Shown: positions 56,587 through 64,000 of the stretch, in pieces | How positions within the stretch are numbered: position 1 is the first letter of the stretch | Layout: each line of letters opens with the position of its first letter | Assembly: GCF_030818905.1 (NCBI RefSeq) | Contig: NZ_JAUTAZ010000001.1 | Coordinates: 1,674,001 to 1,738,000, forward strand | Direction: 5' to 3' | DNA length: 64,000 bases | DNA from: Microbacterium sp. SORGH_AS_0888 | GTDB lineage: Bacteria; Actinomycetota; Actinomycetes; Actinomycetales; Microbacteriaceae | Program-made: the position numbers and the translations under genes | Notes under the pieces: generated by a model | What the model was told of the DNA's origin: nothing | Databases searched by the model: none | What the model saw: the letters and a program-made list of their open reading frames with translations, nothing else

Positions 56587-57653
56587 GTCCACAGCGGCAC
56601 CGGGGGGACGAAGCCGAACGCCTGCGCGACGACGTCCTCCGGCACCTCGGCGAGGGACGGCGGGTGCCAGCGGGGCGAACGGTCCTTGTCGACGACCTGC
56701 GCGCGGATCCCCTCGACCAGGTCGGGCTGGGTGTGGGCGAACCAGAGCACGAGTCCGTACTCCTGCGCGAGCGCGGCGCGGAGCCCCGGCAGCTCGCGCG
56801 CACGGCGCACCGCGGCGAGGGCGACCGTGAGCGCCGTGGGCGAGAGGGCGCGCATCGCCGCCGCCGCGGCGGCGGCCTCCGGCTCGGCGCGCACGTCCAG
56901 GCGCTCCAGGATCTCGGGCACGGATGCGGCGGCGAACGCCTCGTCGATCCACACGCGGGCCGCAGCGAGGCGTGCCGGCTCGGGCGTCTCGTCGAACAGC
57001 AGCGCGATCTCGGTCGGATTGGCGGGATCGGCCCGCGAGGCGAGCGCCTCGGCGAGATCGGGGAGCCGGTCGGCGGGGACCAGATGGTCGGCGAAGCCGG
57101 CGTAGATCGCGTCCGCCGCATCCATGGTCTCGCCCGTGAGCGCCAGGTACTCGCCCAGCCGCCCGGGCGCGCGGGCGAGCAGCAGGCTGCCGCCGACGTC
57201 GGGGGTGAAGCCGATGCGGGTCTCGGGCATCGCGAGCCTCGAGCGCTCGGTCACGATGCGCACGGCGGCATGGCACGCGAGCCCGACGCCGCCGCCCATC
57301 GTGATGCCATCCGCGAAGGCGACGACCGGCTTGGGATACTCGGCGATCAGCGCGTCGAGCGCGTACTCGTCGCGGAAGAAGCTCGAGGCCTCGGCGGCCC
57401 GGCCCGCGGCCACCTGGTCGTGCAGTGCGCGCACGTCGCCGCCCGCGCACAGGCCGCGCTCCCCCGCGCCGTCGAGCACGACGACGGCGATGTCGGGGTC
57501 GTCCCGCCAGGCGTCGAGGGCGGCACGCAGACGGGCGACCATGGCGATGTCGAGCGCGTTGAGCGCGCGGGGACGGTCGAGCGTCAGGCGTCCCACGGAC
57601 CGCTCCACCCGCACTCCGACGCCGTCGACGGATGCGCTCTGCCCCTGCCTCAC
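56583..57653 (-). CDS. 3-hydroxyisobutyryl-CoA hydrolase-type enoyl-CoA hydratase family protein
   Basis: A 356-residue crotonase-fold protein of the ECH_2 group, matching 3-hydroxyisobutyryl-CoA hydrolases of valine degradation. It shows GLCAGGDVRALHDQ (oxyanion hole), FADGITMGGGVGLACHA, the Glu in AMPETRIGFTPDVGG, and the C-terminal QVVDKDRSPRWHPPSL typical of the group. GTG 57653 follows TAACGT by six bases (leaderless). It heads an operon with the LssY-like and four-helix membrane genes, an unexpected pairing. Confidence 0.9.
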   Translation of the reverse strand: MRQGQSASVDGVGVRVERSVGRLTLDRPRALNALDIAMVARLRAALDAWRDDPDIAVVVLDGAGERGLCAGGDVRALHDQVAAGRAAEASSFFRDEYALDALIAEYPKPVVAFADGITMGGGVGLACHAAVRIVTERSRLAMPETRIGFTPDVGGSLLLARAPGRLGEYLALTGETMDAADAIYAGFADHLVPADRLPDLAEALASRADPANPTEIALLFDETPEPARLAAARVWIDEAFAAASVPEILERLDVRAEPEAAAAAAAMRALSPTALTVALAAVRRARELPGLRAALAQEYGLVLWFAHTQPDLVEGIRAQVVDKDRSPRWHPPSLAEVPEDVVAQAFGFVPPVPLWT

Positions 57654-57659
57654 GCGCCC

Positions 57660-57665
57660 ACGTTA
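57660..57665 (-). promoter_or_regulatory. -10 box of a leaderless promoter for the ECH_2 gene
   Basis: TAACGT on the minus strand, six bases from GTG 57653. Confidence 0.45.
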
Positions 57666-57752
57666 TCGCGGGCGGGGCGCGCGGCCGACTCGCCCGGCGC
57701 GCAGGATTCCGGCAGGATGGGAGGAATCGGTCAACGACGAGAGGTTTTCTCT

Positions 57753-59015
57753 ATGCCCGACGGCCAAGTGCTCGAGTTCACAGACGTCACGAAGAGGTTC
57801 GGCAACGTCGCCGCCGTGTCCCACCTTTCGGCGACGATCCAGCCGGGTGCGGTGACGGGCTTCCTCGGCCCCAACGGCGCCGGAAAGACGACCTCGCTGC
57901 GCATGCTGCTGGGACTCGTCTCCCCCACGTCGGGACGCGCCCGCATCGGCGGACGCGCCTACGCCGATCTGGCGGACCCCCTGCGGACCGTGGGAGCCGC
58001 CCTCGAGGCGTCGAGCTTCCACCCCGGTCGCAGCGCCGCGAACCACCTGAAGGTCTATGCCCGCGCCGCCGGCCTCGCACCCGCCCGGGTCGACGAGGTG
58101 CTCGGGCTCGTCGGGCTCGCCGACGTCGCGGGCCGCAAGGTCGGCGGGTACTCCCTCGGCATGCGGCAGCGCCTCGGGCTCGCGACCGCGCTGCTCGGCG
58201 ACCCGGGCGTGCTCGTCCTCGACGAGCCGACCAACGGCCTCGACCCCGAGGGCATCACCTGGATGCGGACGCTGCTGCGGCTGTTCGCGCGCGAGGGACG
58301 CACCGTGCTGGTCTCCTCGCACCTGCTGGGCGAGGTCCAGCAGACGGCCGACCGGCTGCTGATCATGTCGCGCGGCAACCTCGTCTTCCAGGGCGCGCTC
58401 GACGAGCTCACCGACCCGAGCGAGTTCGCCACGGTCGTCGACTCCCCCGAGCGCGGAGCGCTCGTCGAGGTGCTGCGTCAGGCCGGCTGGCAGGTCGAGG
58501 TGCTGCGGGCGGGGCTGACGGTCCGCGGCGTCGAGCCGGCCGAGGTGGGCGCGGTCGTCGCAGCCACCGACGTCCCGCTCTCGCTGCTGGCCCGGCGCGG
58601 CCCCGAGCTGGAAGAGGTCTTCCTCGACCTCGTGAACGGCGTGCGCACCGCGGTGCGGGCCGACAGCGGGCCCCGCGCGCTCGAGGCCGGCGCGCCCGCC
58701 GCCGACGAGGTGTACGTCGCCGCGGTGGTGGCCGGAGCGGGCGGCGCCCTGCCGGAGCCGGACGGTGCGCCGGATGCCGAGGGCCCGGCGTCCGCGCCGG
58801 ACCCGGACGCGCCGCTCGTGGAGGACGCCGCCGATCTGGCGGCGGCCCCGGTCGAGGAGTCCCCGGATGTCGAGACCTCCGCGACCGACCAGGCGCCGCC
58901 GGGTGCGTGGACGCCGCCCGCAGCGCCCGACACCCCCGTCGGCACCGAGCCGGCGGCGGACAGCGGCGAACCGGTCTCCGATGATCCCCACCGCCCGGAA
59001 GGAGGCGAGCGATGA
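57753..59015 (+). CDS. ABC transporter ATP-binding protein with a long acidic C-terminal tail
   Basis: A 420-residue ATPase of the CcmA/DrrA group: Walker [16 protein letters not shown], signature YSLGMRQRLGLATALL, Walker B VLVLDEPTNGLDPEG and H-loop SSHLLGEVQQ. A regulatory C-terminal subdomain ends near residue 300. The last 120 residues are Ala/Pro/Asp/Glu-rich and presumably disordered, which is unusual for such ATPases. GAGAGG lies upstream of the ATG. The permease start overlaps its stop (ATGA). Confidence 0.94.
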   Translation: MPDGQVLEFTDVTKRFGNVAAVSHLSATIQPGAVTGFLGPNGAGKTTSLRMLLGLVSPTSGRARIGGRAYADLADPLRTVGAALEASSFHPGRSAANHLKVYARAAGLAPARVDEVLGLVGLADVAGRKVGGYSLGMRQRLGLATALLGDPGVLVLDEPTNGLDPEGITWMRTLLRLFAREGRTVLVSSHLLGEVQQTADRLLIMSRGNLVFQGALDELTDPSEFATVVDSPERGALVEVLRQAGWQVEVLRAGLTVRGVEPAEVGAVVAATDVPLSLLARRGPELEEVFLDLVNGVRTAVRADSGPRALEAGAPAADEVYVAAVVAGAGGALPEPDGAPDAEGPASAPDPDAPLVEDAADLAAAPVEESPDVETSATDQAPPGAWTPPAAPDTPVGTEPAADSGEPVSDDPHRPEGGER

Positions 59016-59824
59016 CGCTGCTGCGCGCGACCTCGTCCGAGCTGACGAAGCAGTTCACGACCGCGATCTGGTGGATCCTGGCCCTGGTGCTGGCGCTGTA
59101 CGTCGGCATGATCGCGACCGGGCTCGCCTTCGCGATCGCCGCGAGCGCGACGGGCGCGCTCCCCGGTACGACCACGACGGGCGAGGGCCCCGCCTCCGGG
59201 AGCCTCATCTACAGCCTGGCGAACTCGATCGGCTACGTCTTCCCGCTGCTGATCGGCACTCTCCTCGTGACCGGAGAGTTCCGTCACAAGACCCTGACGC
59301 CGACGTTCCTCGCGATCCCGCGGCGCGGCGCGGTCCTGGGCGGCAAGCTGCTGGCGGGCGCGGTCCTGGGCCTGCTCTACGGCGTGATCGCGGTGGTCGT
59401 GACGGCTGCGCCGGGCGCGGCCGTGTTCGCCGGCTTCGGCCTGGAGACGGGTCTCGGCACCGGCGACACCTGGGCGATGCTCGGCCGCATCCTCATCGCT
59501 TTCGTGCTGTGGGTGCTCGTGGGCATCGGCACGGGGCTCGTCGTGCGCAATCAGGTCGCGGCGATCGTGATCGTGCTCGCGTTCACGCAGTTCGTCGAGC
59601 CGCTGCTGCGCGTCGGTGCGGCCTTCGTGGAGTCGCTCTCGGGCATCGGCCGGTTCCTGCCGGGCGCCGCCGGCGACGCGCTGGTCGGCGCGAGCGCCCT
59701 GAACATGGGCTCCGGGACGGCGGACACCCTCGCCTGGTGGGGCGGCGGCCTCGTGCTCCTCGGCTACGCCGTCGTGCTGCTGCTCATCGGCTACGTCACC
59801 AGCTGGCGCCGCGACGTCGCCTGA
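59012..59824 (+). CDS. ABC transporter permease (ABC-2 type)
   Basis: A 270-residue ABC-2 family membrane subunit with about six helices. The first part, TSSELTKQFTTAIWWILALV, and LVTGEFRHKTLTPTFLAIPR with its conserved Gly-Glu before the helix are typical of the family. It is translationally coupled to the ATPase upstream. What it exports is unknown. It is convergent with the small unknown gene on the minus strand. Confidence 0.92.
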   Translation: MTLLRATSSELTKQFTTAIWWILALVLALYVGMIATGLAFAIAASATGALPGTTTTGEGPASGSLIYSLANSIGYVFPLLIGTLLVTGEFRHKTLTPTFLAIPRRGAVLGGKLLAGAVLGLLYGVIAVVVTAAPGAAVFAGFGLETGLGTGDTWAMLGRILIAFVLWVLVGIGTGLVVRNQVAAIVIVLAFTQFVEPLLRVGAAFVESLSGIGRFLPGAAGDALVGASALNMGSGTADTLAWWGGGLVLLGYAVVLLLIGYVTSWRRDVA

Positions 59825-59887
59825 TCGGCATCCTGCGCGGGGTCCCGCGGCGCGGACGGATGTGCCGGCGCGGGCGGATGCCGCGGC

Positions 59888-60322
59888 TCAGGCGGTCGCA
59901 GGCTTCGGCTTCGCCGGGCGCGGGGTCCGCGGCTTCGCGGCGAGCTCGGCGACATCCGTCTGCGCCGTGACCGTGTCCAGTCGCAGCGCCTGCACGAGCG
60001 CGAGGCCGTGACGGGTGGAGAGGATGACGCGCTGGAACTCGCTGTCGGGTTCGAGGTCGATCACGACGCCCGGACGCTTGCGGCGGATGACGGCGAAGTC
60101 CTTGCCCGCGGCGTAGCGCCAGGTGCCGATAGCGAGCGTCGCCGGCAGGTAGGTGCCGGGGGCGCGGACGCCGCGGAGCCAGGTCCACGGGTCATCGGTC
60201 AGCTGCACGCGGGTGATCGCCGGCCGGTCGAGGACCACGCTTCGCCGCCGGACGGCGAGCGCACGCTCGGCGGGGGAGAGCACGACCTCGAGATGCGCGG
60301 AATCGAGCATCAGGGTCACCAT
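59888..60322 (-). CDS. Conserved-looking protein of unknown function
   Basis: A 144-residue soluble protein. The first 105 residues read as a beta-rich small domain (SAHLEVVLSPAERALAVRR, DPWTWLRGVRAPGTYLPATL, WRYAAGKDFAVIRRKRPGVV), followed by a basic Pro/Lys/Ala tail. It has the look of a PH-like or membrane-associated sensing fold, but I do not recognise it. It is divergent from fbiC, and the two genes share a 9-base promoter motif (see 60325-60425). Confidence 0.75.
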   Translation of the reverse strand: MVTLMLDSAHLEVVLSPAERALAVRRRSVVLDRPAITRVQLTDDPWTWLRGVRAPGTYLPATLAIGTWRYAAGKDFAVIRRKRPGVVIDLEPDSEFQRVILSTRHGLALVQALRLDTVTAQTDVAELAAKPRTPRPAKPKPATA

Positions 60323-60324
60323 GC

Positions 60325-60333
60325 GACAAGTCT
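60325..60333 (-). promoter_or_regulatory. AGACTTGTC motif next to the start of the unknown gene
   Basis: AGACTTGTC on the minus strand, two bases upstream of ATG 60322. It mirrors the motif at 60417-60425. It may be a -10 region or a shared regulator site. Confidence 0.35.
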
Positions 60334-60416
60334 GCCAGCGTCGCGCGCGCCGTGGCCGAGGTTTTGCTCACAGAGCGGCAACGATCGTCGTGACCCGCGC
60401 GACACATGACGGTGGA

Positions 60417-60425
60417 AGACTTGTC
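60417..60425 (+). promoter_or_regulatory. AGACTTGTC motif next to the start of fbiC
   Basis: Identical to the motif at 60325-60333 in the opposite direction, two bases upstream of GTG 60428. Confidence 0.35.
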
Positions 60426-61674
60426 TGGTGCCCGTCACTTCCGCATCCGTGTCCGTCCGTGATGTCCTGACACGCGCATCCGCGGGCGAACGGCTGTCCT
60501 TCGAGGACGCCCTCGCGCTGGTGACGGCGTCCGGCGACGACCGCGAGCGGGTGTTCGCCGCGGCCGCCGCACTGCGCGACGAGGGCCTGGCGGCCGCCGG
60601 GCGACCGGGGGTCATCACCTACTCGCGCAAGGTCTTCGTGCCGCTGACGACGCTCTGCCGCGACCGCTGCCACTACTGCATCTTCGTCGACACGCCGGGC
60701 CAGCTGCAGCGTCTGCGCAAGCCCGTCTTCATGTCGCCGGAGCAGGTGCTGCAGGTCGTGCGTCAGGGGCAGGCGCTCGGCTGCAAGGAGGCGCTGCTGA
60801 CCCTCGGCGACCGCCCGGAGGAACGGTGGCCGGATGCGCGCGCCTGGCTCGACGAGCACGGCTTCGCCTCGACGCTCGACTACGTCGGGCACATCGCACG
60901 GCTCATCACGGCCGAGACGGGGATGCTCGCGCACCTCAATCCCGGCGTCATGTCGGACGCCGAGCTGCGCACCCTGCGTCCTGCGGCGCCGTCCATGGGG
61001 ATGATGCTCGAGACGACGTCGCGGCGCCTGTTCGAGGAGCCGGGCCAGCCGCACTACGGCTCCCCCGACAAGGATCCGGCCGTGCGGCTGCGGGTGATCG
61101 AGGACGCCGGTGCCGCCCGCATCCCGTTCACGACCGGCATCCTGGTGGGGATCGGTGAGACACCCGCAGACCGCGCCGAGTCGCTCCTCGCCCTGCGCGA
61201 CGCGCAGGAGCGGCACGGGCACGTGCAAGAGGTCATCGTGCAGAACTTCCGCGCGAAACCGCGGACGGCGATGCAGGACGTGCCGGATGCCGACCTCCTC
61301 GAGTACGCGACGGTGGTCGCCGCCGCCCGGCTCGTGCTCGGTCCGCGCATGCGGGTGCAGGTCCCGCCGAACCTGTCGGATGCGGGCGAGCTCGAGCTTC
61401 TGGTCGGGGCGGGCATCGACGACTGGGGCGGGGTGTCGCCGCTGACGGCCGACCACGTCAACCCCGAGCGGCCGTGGCCGCACGTGGACGAGCTCGCGGC
61501 CCGGACCGCCGCCGCCGGGTTCGAGCTGCGCGAGCGGCTGACGGCGCATCCGGAGTACCTCGCCGACCTGGATCGCTGGGTCGATCCGGCCCTGCACGAC
61601 GCCGTCGCCGCCCTCGTCGACCCCGCGTCCCACCTGGCCCGCCCCGCCCCCGCGGCCTCCCCGTCCTCGTCGCC

Positions 61675-61734
61675 GAGTCGGCACTCCGCTGCCGACTCCG
61701 CATCCGATTCGCGCGATTCTCGTGCGGAGTCGGC
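61675..61734. repeat. Compound palindrome in the CofG-CofH linker of fbiC
   Basis: Three arms: GAGTCGGCA (61675-61683), TGCCGACTCCGCA (61690-61702) and TGCGGAGTCGGC (61723-61734). The second pairs with either the first or the third. The core GATTCGCGC / GCGATTCT also occurs in the palindrome at 39391. The segment encodes a Ser/Asp-rich linker. Confidence 0.7.
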
Positions 61735-62484
61735 GATCGAGGGTGGAATCGCCGTCGCGACGGGCGGAGTGCGGCGGCTCGCCGAGCGGGCGGCGGCCGA
61801 CCCCGCGGGCCTCGACGACCACGAATGGGTCGAGCTCCTCGAGGCGACCGGCGACGGGCTGGAGGAGCTCGTCCGCACGGCCGACGACCTGCGCCGCTAC
61901 ACGGTCGGCGAGGCCGTCAGCATCGTGGTCAACCGCAACCTGACGACCTCCGGATTCCGCGCGGCAGGGGCGACGGCGCCCGACGAGTTCGACCTCGCGG
62001 ACGCGGCGGCCATCGCGCGGTCGACGCGGCGGAGCTCGGCGCCACCGAGATCTGCGTACAGGGGATGCTGCCGCCCACCGAGGACGCCGGCGGCTACCTC
62101 GAGGTCATCCGGGCGATCCGCGCCGCGGCTCCCGGCATCCACCTGCACGCGCTGCGGCCGCAGGACGTCCACGACCTCGCCGATCGCACCGGCCTCGGGC
62201 TCGACGGCGCGCTCGCGGCGATGCGAGCGGCGGGCGTCGACACCGTGCCGGGCACGGGCGTGAAGGTGCTGTCGGAGCGGGTGCGCGGCATCGTCGCCCC
62301 CGGCGACCTCGACATCGACCGCTGGGTCGAGGGCATCACGGCGGCGCACCGGGCGGGCTTCTCCTCGACGAGCGTGCTGTTCTACGGTCACGTGGAGACC
62401 GCGCACGAGCGCATCGTGCATCTGCGCCGGCTCCGCGACATCCAGAGCCTCTCCGCCACTCCCCCTCTGGACGTCCCCCTTTTG

Positions 62485-62539
62485 GATGTCCCACTTTCGA
62501 CCGCTCAGAGCCCCTCAGACCGGTCGAAAGTGGGACATG
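62485..62539. repeat. 55-base palindromic element, copy 4, inside fbiC
   Basis: Arms ATGTCCCACTTTCGACCG (62486-62503) and CGGTCGAAAGTGGGACAT (62521-62538) form the same 55-base unit as at 10024, 16937 and 45291. A decayed arm-like ACGTCCCCCTTTT lies just upstream (62471-62483). It sits in coding sequence between LRRLRDIQ and GGFTEFVPIPLP. Confidence 0.92.
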
Positions 62540-62930
62540 CCCAGCGGGAGTCCCCCGGCGGGTTCACGGAGTTCGTGCCGATCCCGCTGCCGGGGCCGCA
62601 GGGCGGCGTGCCGCTCGTCGCGGACCGCTCCCCGCTCGACGAGCACCGCGCCATGGTGGCCGTGTCGCGGCTGCTGCTGGCGGGCAGCATCCGCCACATC
62701 CAGATCCCGTGGACGCGCCACGACACCGCGACGACGGCGGCGCTGCTGCAGGCCGGCGGCGACGACCTCGGCGGCACGCTGCTCGACGGGCGCGTGCGTC
62801 CCGAGACCGGCATCGAGCACGGTCACGAGCTGACCCTGGACGCCGCCGCCCGCCTCGTGCGTCCGCTGTTCCGTCCGCTCCGGCAGCGCGCGACCGACTA
62901 CGGCGACGCCGGCCGGAAGCCGACCGCCTG

Positions 62931-64000
62931 ATGCTCGACACCGCGATCGTGGGCGCCGGCTTCGCCGGGCTCGGCATGGGGATGGCGCTGCGCGAGGCGG
63001 GGCGGTCCGACATCGCCGTGCTCGAACGGGGGGCGGATGTCGGGGGCACCTGGCGCGACAACACCTACCCGGGGGTCGCGTGCGATGTGCCGAGTCACCT
63101 CTACGGCTTCGCGCGGCGGCCGAACCCCGGATGGTCGGGCGTCTACGCCGAGGGCGCCGAGATCCAGGACTACCTGCGCCGCGCCGCGGCAGGCCTCGCC
63201 CCCCAGCTGCGGCTGCGCACACCGCTGCTCGGGGCCACGTGGGCCGGGGCGGCGTGGCGGCTCGAGACGGGCGGGCCCGATCCCGGAGTCACCTGGGCGC
63301 GCAGCCTCGTGCTCGCCTGCGGCCGGCTCACCGAGCCGCGCATCCCCGCCATCCGGGGGCTCGAGACGTTCGCCGGTCCGATGTTCCACACGGCCCGGTG
63401 GGACCATTCGACCCCTCTCGCGGGCACCCGCGTCGCGGTCGTCGGCACCGGCGCCTCGGCCGTGCAGCTCGTGCCCGAGCTCGTCCGTCGCGGCGCGCGC
63501 GTCACGCTGTTCCAGCGCACGCCGGCATGGATCGTGCCCCGTGAAGGGCGACGGTACACGGATGCCGAACGCCACCTTTTCGCGACACGCCCCGACGAGC
63601 TCGCCGCGCTCCGCGACCAGCTCTACCTCGAGGGCGAGGAACGCTACGCCTCCCGGTCGGGGGATGCCGAGGCCGCCGCGGCGGCGGAGGCCGTCGCCCG
63701 CGCGCACCTGGCCGCGCAGGTCGCCGACCCGGACCTGCGCCGGGCACTGACGCCCGACTACGCGTTCGGGTGCAAGCGCGTGCTGCTCTCGGACGACTTC
63801 TACCCGGCGCTCTCGTCCGGTGCCGTGACGTTCGAGCCGTCCGCCCTGTCCGCCGTCGAGGCGGGCGAGCTGGTCGCCGCATCCGGTGCCCGCTACCGCG
63901 CGGACGTCCTCGTGCTCGCGACCGGTTTCGCGTCGTCGCAGCAGCCCTACGCCGACCTCGTGCGCGGCGAGCACGGCACGCTGGCCGAGCACTGGTCGGG
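62931..64000 (+). CDS. Class B flavin monooxygenase (Baeyer-Villiger-type), C terminus beyond the window
   Basis: An FAD- and NADPH-dependent monooxygenase of the flavin-containing / Baeyer-Villiger group. It shows the FAD motif VGAGFAGLGMG (residues 7-17), ERGADVGGTWRDNTYPGVACD, the group fingerprint FAGPMFHTARWD with His153 (matching FxGxxxHxxxW), and the NADPH motif VVGTGASAVQLVPE. The ATG overlaps the fbiC stop (TGATG), so it is translationally coupled to fbiC. It is open to the last base: 356 codons are visible, about two-thirds of the usual length. The substrate is unknown. Confidence 0.93.
   Translation, partial: MLDTAIVGAGFAGLGMGMALREAGRSDIAVLERGADVGGTWRDNTYPGVACDVPSHLYGFARRPNPGWSGVYAEGAEIQDYLRRAAAGLAPQLRLRTPLLGATWAGAAWRLETGGPDPGVTWARSLVLACGRLTEPRIPAIRGLETFAGPMFHTARWDHSTPLAGTRVAVVGTGASAVQLVPELVRRGARVTLFQRTPAWIVPREGRRYTDAERHLFATRPDELAALRDQLYLEGEERYASRSGDAEAAAAAEAVARAHLAAQVADPDLRRALTPDYAFGCKRVLLSDDFYPALSSGAVTFEPSALSAVEAGELVAASGARYRADVLVLATGFASSQQPYADLVRGEHGTLAEHWS

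Larger units (their letters stand above)
60428..62931 (+). pseudogene. fbiC: FO synthase (CofG-CofH fusion), frameshifted and carrying palindromic insertions
   Basis: Makes the deazaflavin FO, precursor of coenzyme F420. The CofG half is intact: radical-SAM cysteines 77, 81 and 84 in LCRDRCHYC, then KEALLTLGDRPEERW, MGMMLETTSRRLFE and GVSPLTADHVNPERPWPHVD. The CofH half resumes in a different frame: the gene is one base short of a multiple of three, and a lost G near 62010 explains it (restoring AAAIARVDAAELGATE). The corrected product is 834 residues, near the usual 850. The CofH N terminus lacks the CX3CX2C cluster. Two palindromic segments lie in the gene, at 61675-61734 and 62485-62539, both read through in frame. 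A real lesion or a sequence error cannot be separated here. Confidence 0.88.

Overview
The window is high-GC DNA (about 70% G+C by eye) packed with genes on both strands. No gap between genes exceeds about 240 bases. Gene content, GTG starts, ATGA/GTGA stop-start overlaps, many leaderless promoters (TANNNT six bases before the start codon), an FbiC-type FO synthase and an F420-type oxidoreductase all point to an actinobacterium. The overall flavour is Microbacteriaceae (Microbacterium-like); this is inference, since no rRNA gene is present. I saw no prophage, integrase, insertion sequence, tRNA or CRISPR array.

Layout. 1-5010: tail of an unknown gene, proline catabolism (putA), a thioesterase and a GNAT acetyltransferase. 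5048-13367 (minus strand): propionate catabolism (GntR regulator, prpD, prpB, prpC) followed by etfB, etfA and a membrane b-type cytochrome with a duplicated N-terminal extension. 13609-18225: PEP synthase with its regulatory kinase/phosphatase, then a thiolase. 18365-21736: an Lrp-type regulator, a class III aminotransferase and an APC permease, probably for amine or amino-acid use. 21743-26775: a Nudix hydrolase, an aldo/keto reductase, and an ABC exporter operon with its own two-component system. 26853-34832: a UbiB-type kinase, an SDR, a heterodimeric ABC exporter whose second gene carries a frameshift, and rlmN. 34925-39376: a complete beta-glucoside operon (licT, antiterminator RNA, bglF PTS permease, bglA). 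39518-44277: a HAD phosphatase, a DUF4407 protein and a three-gene acyl-CoA operon. 44449-47526: a TPP-riboswitch-controlled thiamine-precursor ECF transporter (ykoE, ykoD, ykoC). 47666-57653: a D-Ala-D-Ala carboxypeptidase, a PucR-type regulator divergent from an alpha/beta hydrolase and an SDR, an F420-type PPOX protein, an SLC13 transporter, a J-domain protein and a three-gene operon with an enoyl-CoA hydratase-family gene. 57753-64000: an ABC transporter pair, an unknown gene, fbiC (frameshifted) and the start of a class B flavin monooxygenase.

The most unusual features are repeats. A 55-base palindrome built on ATGTCCCACTTTCGACCG occurs four times, three times between genes and once in frame inside fbiC. 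A second family of about 70 bases (CATAACTCAGGC arms) occurs twice. Both families interrupt the prp operon. Other points of note are the etfBA-cytochrome cluster, an APC permease whose start codon appears to be ACG, single-base frameshifts in fbiC and an ABC exporter gene, and a CofH domain without the expected radical-SAM cysteine triad.
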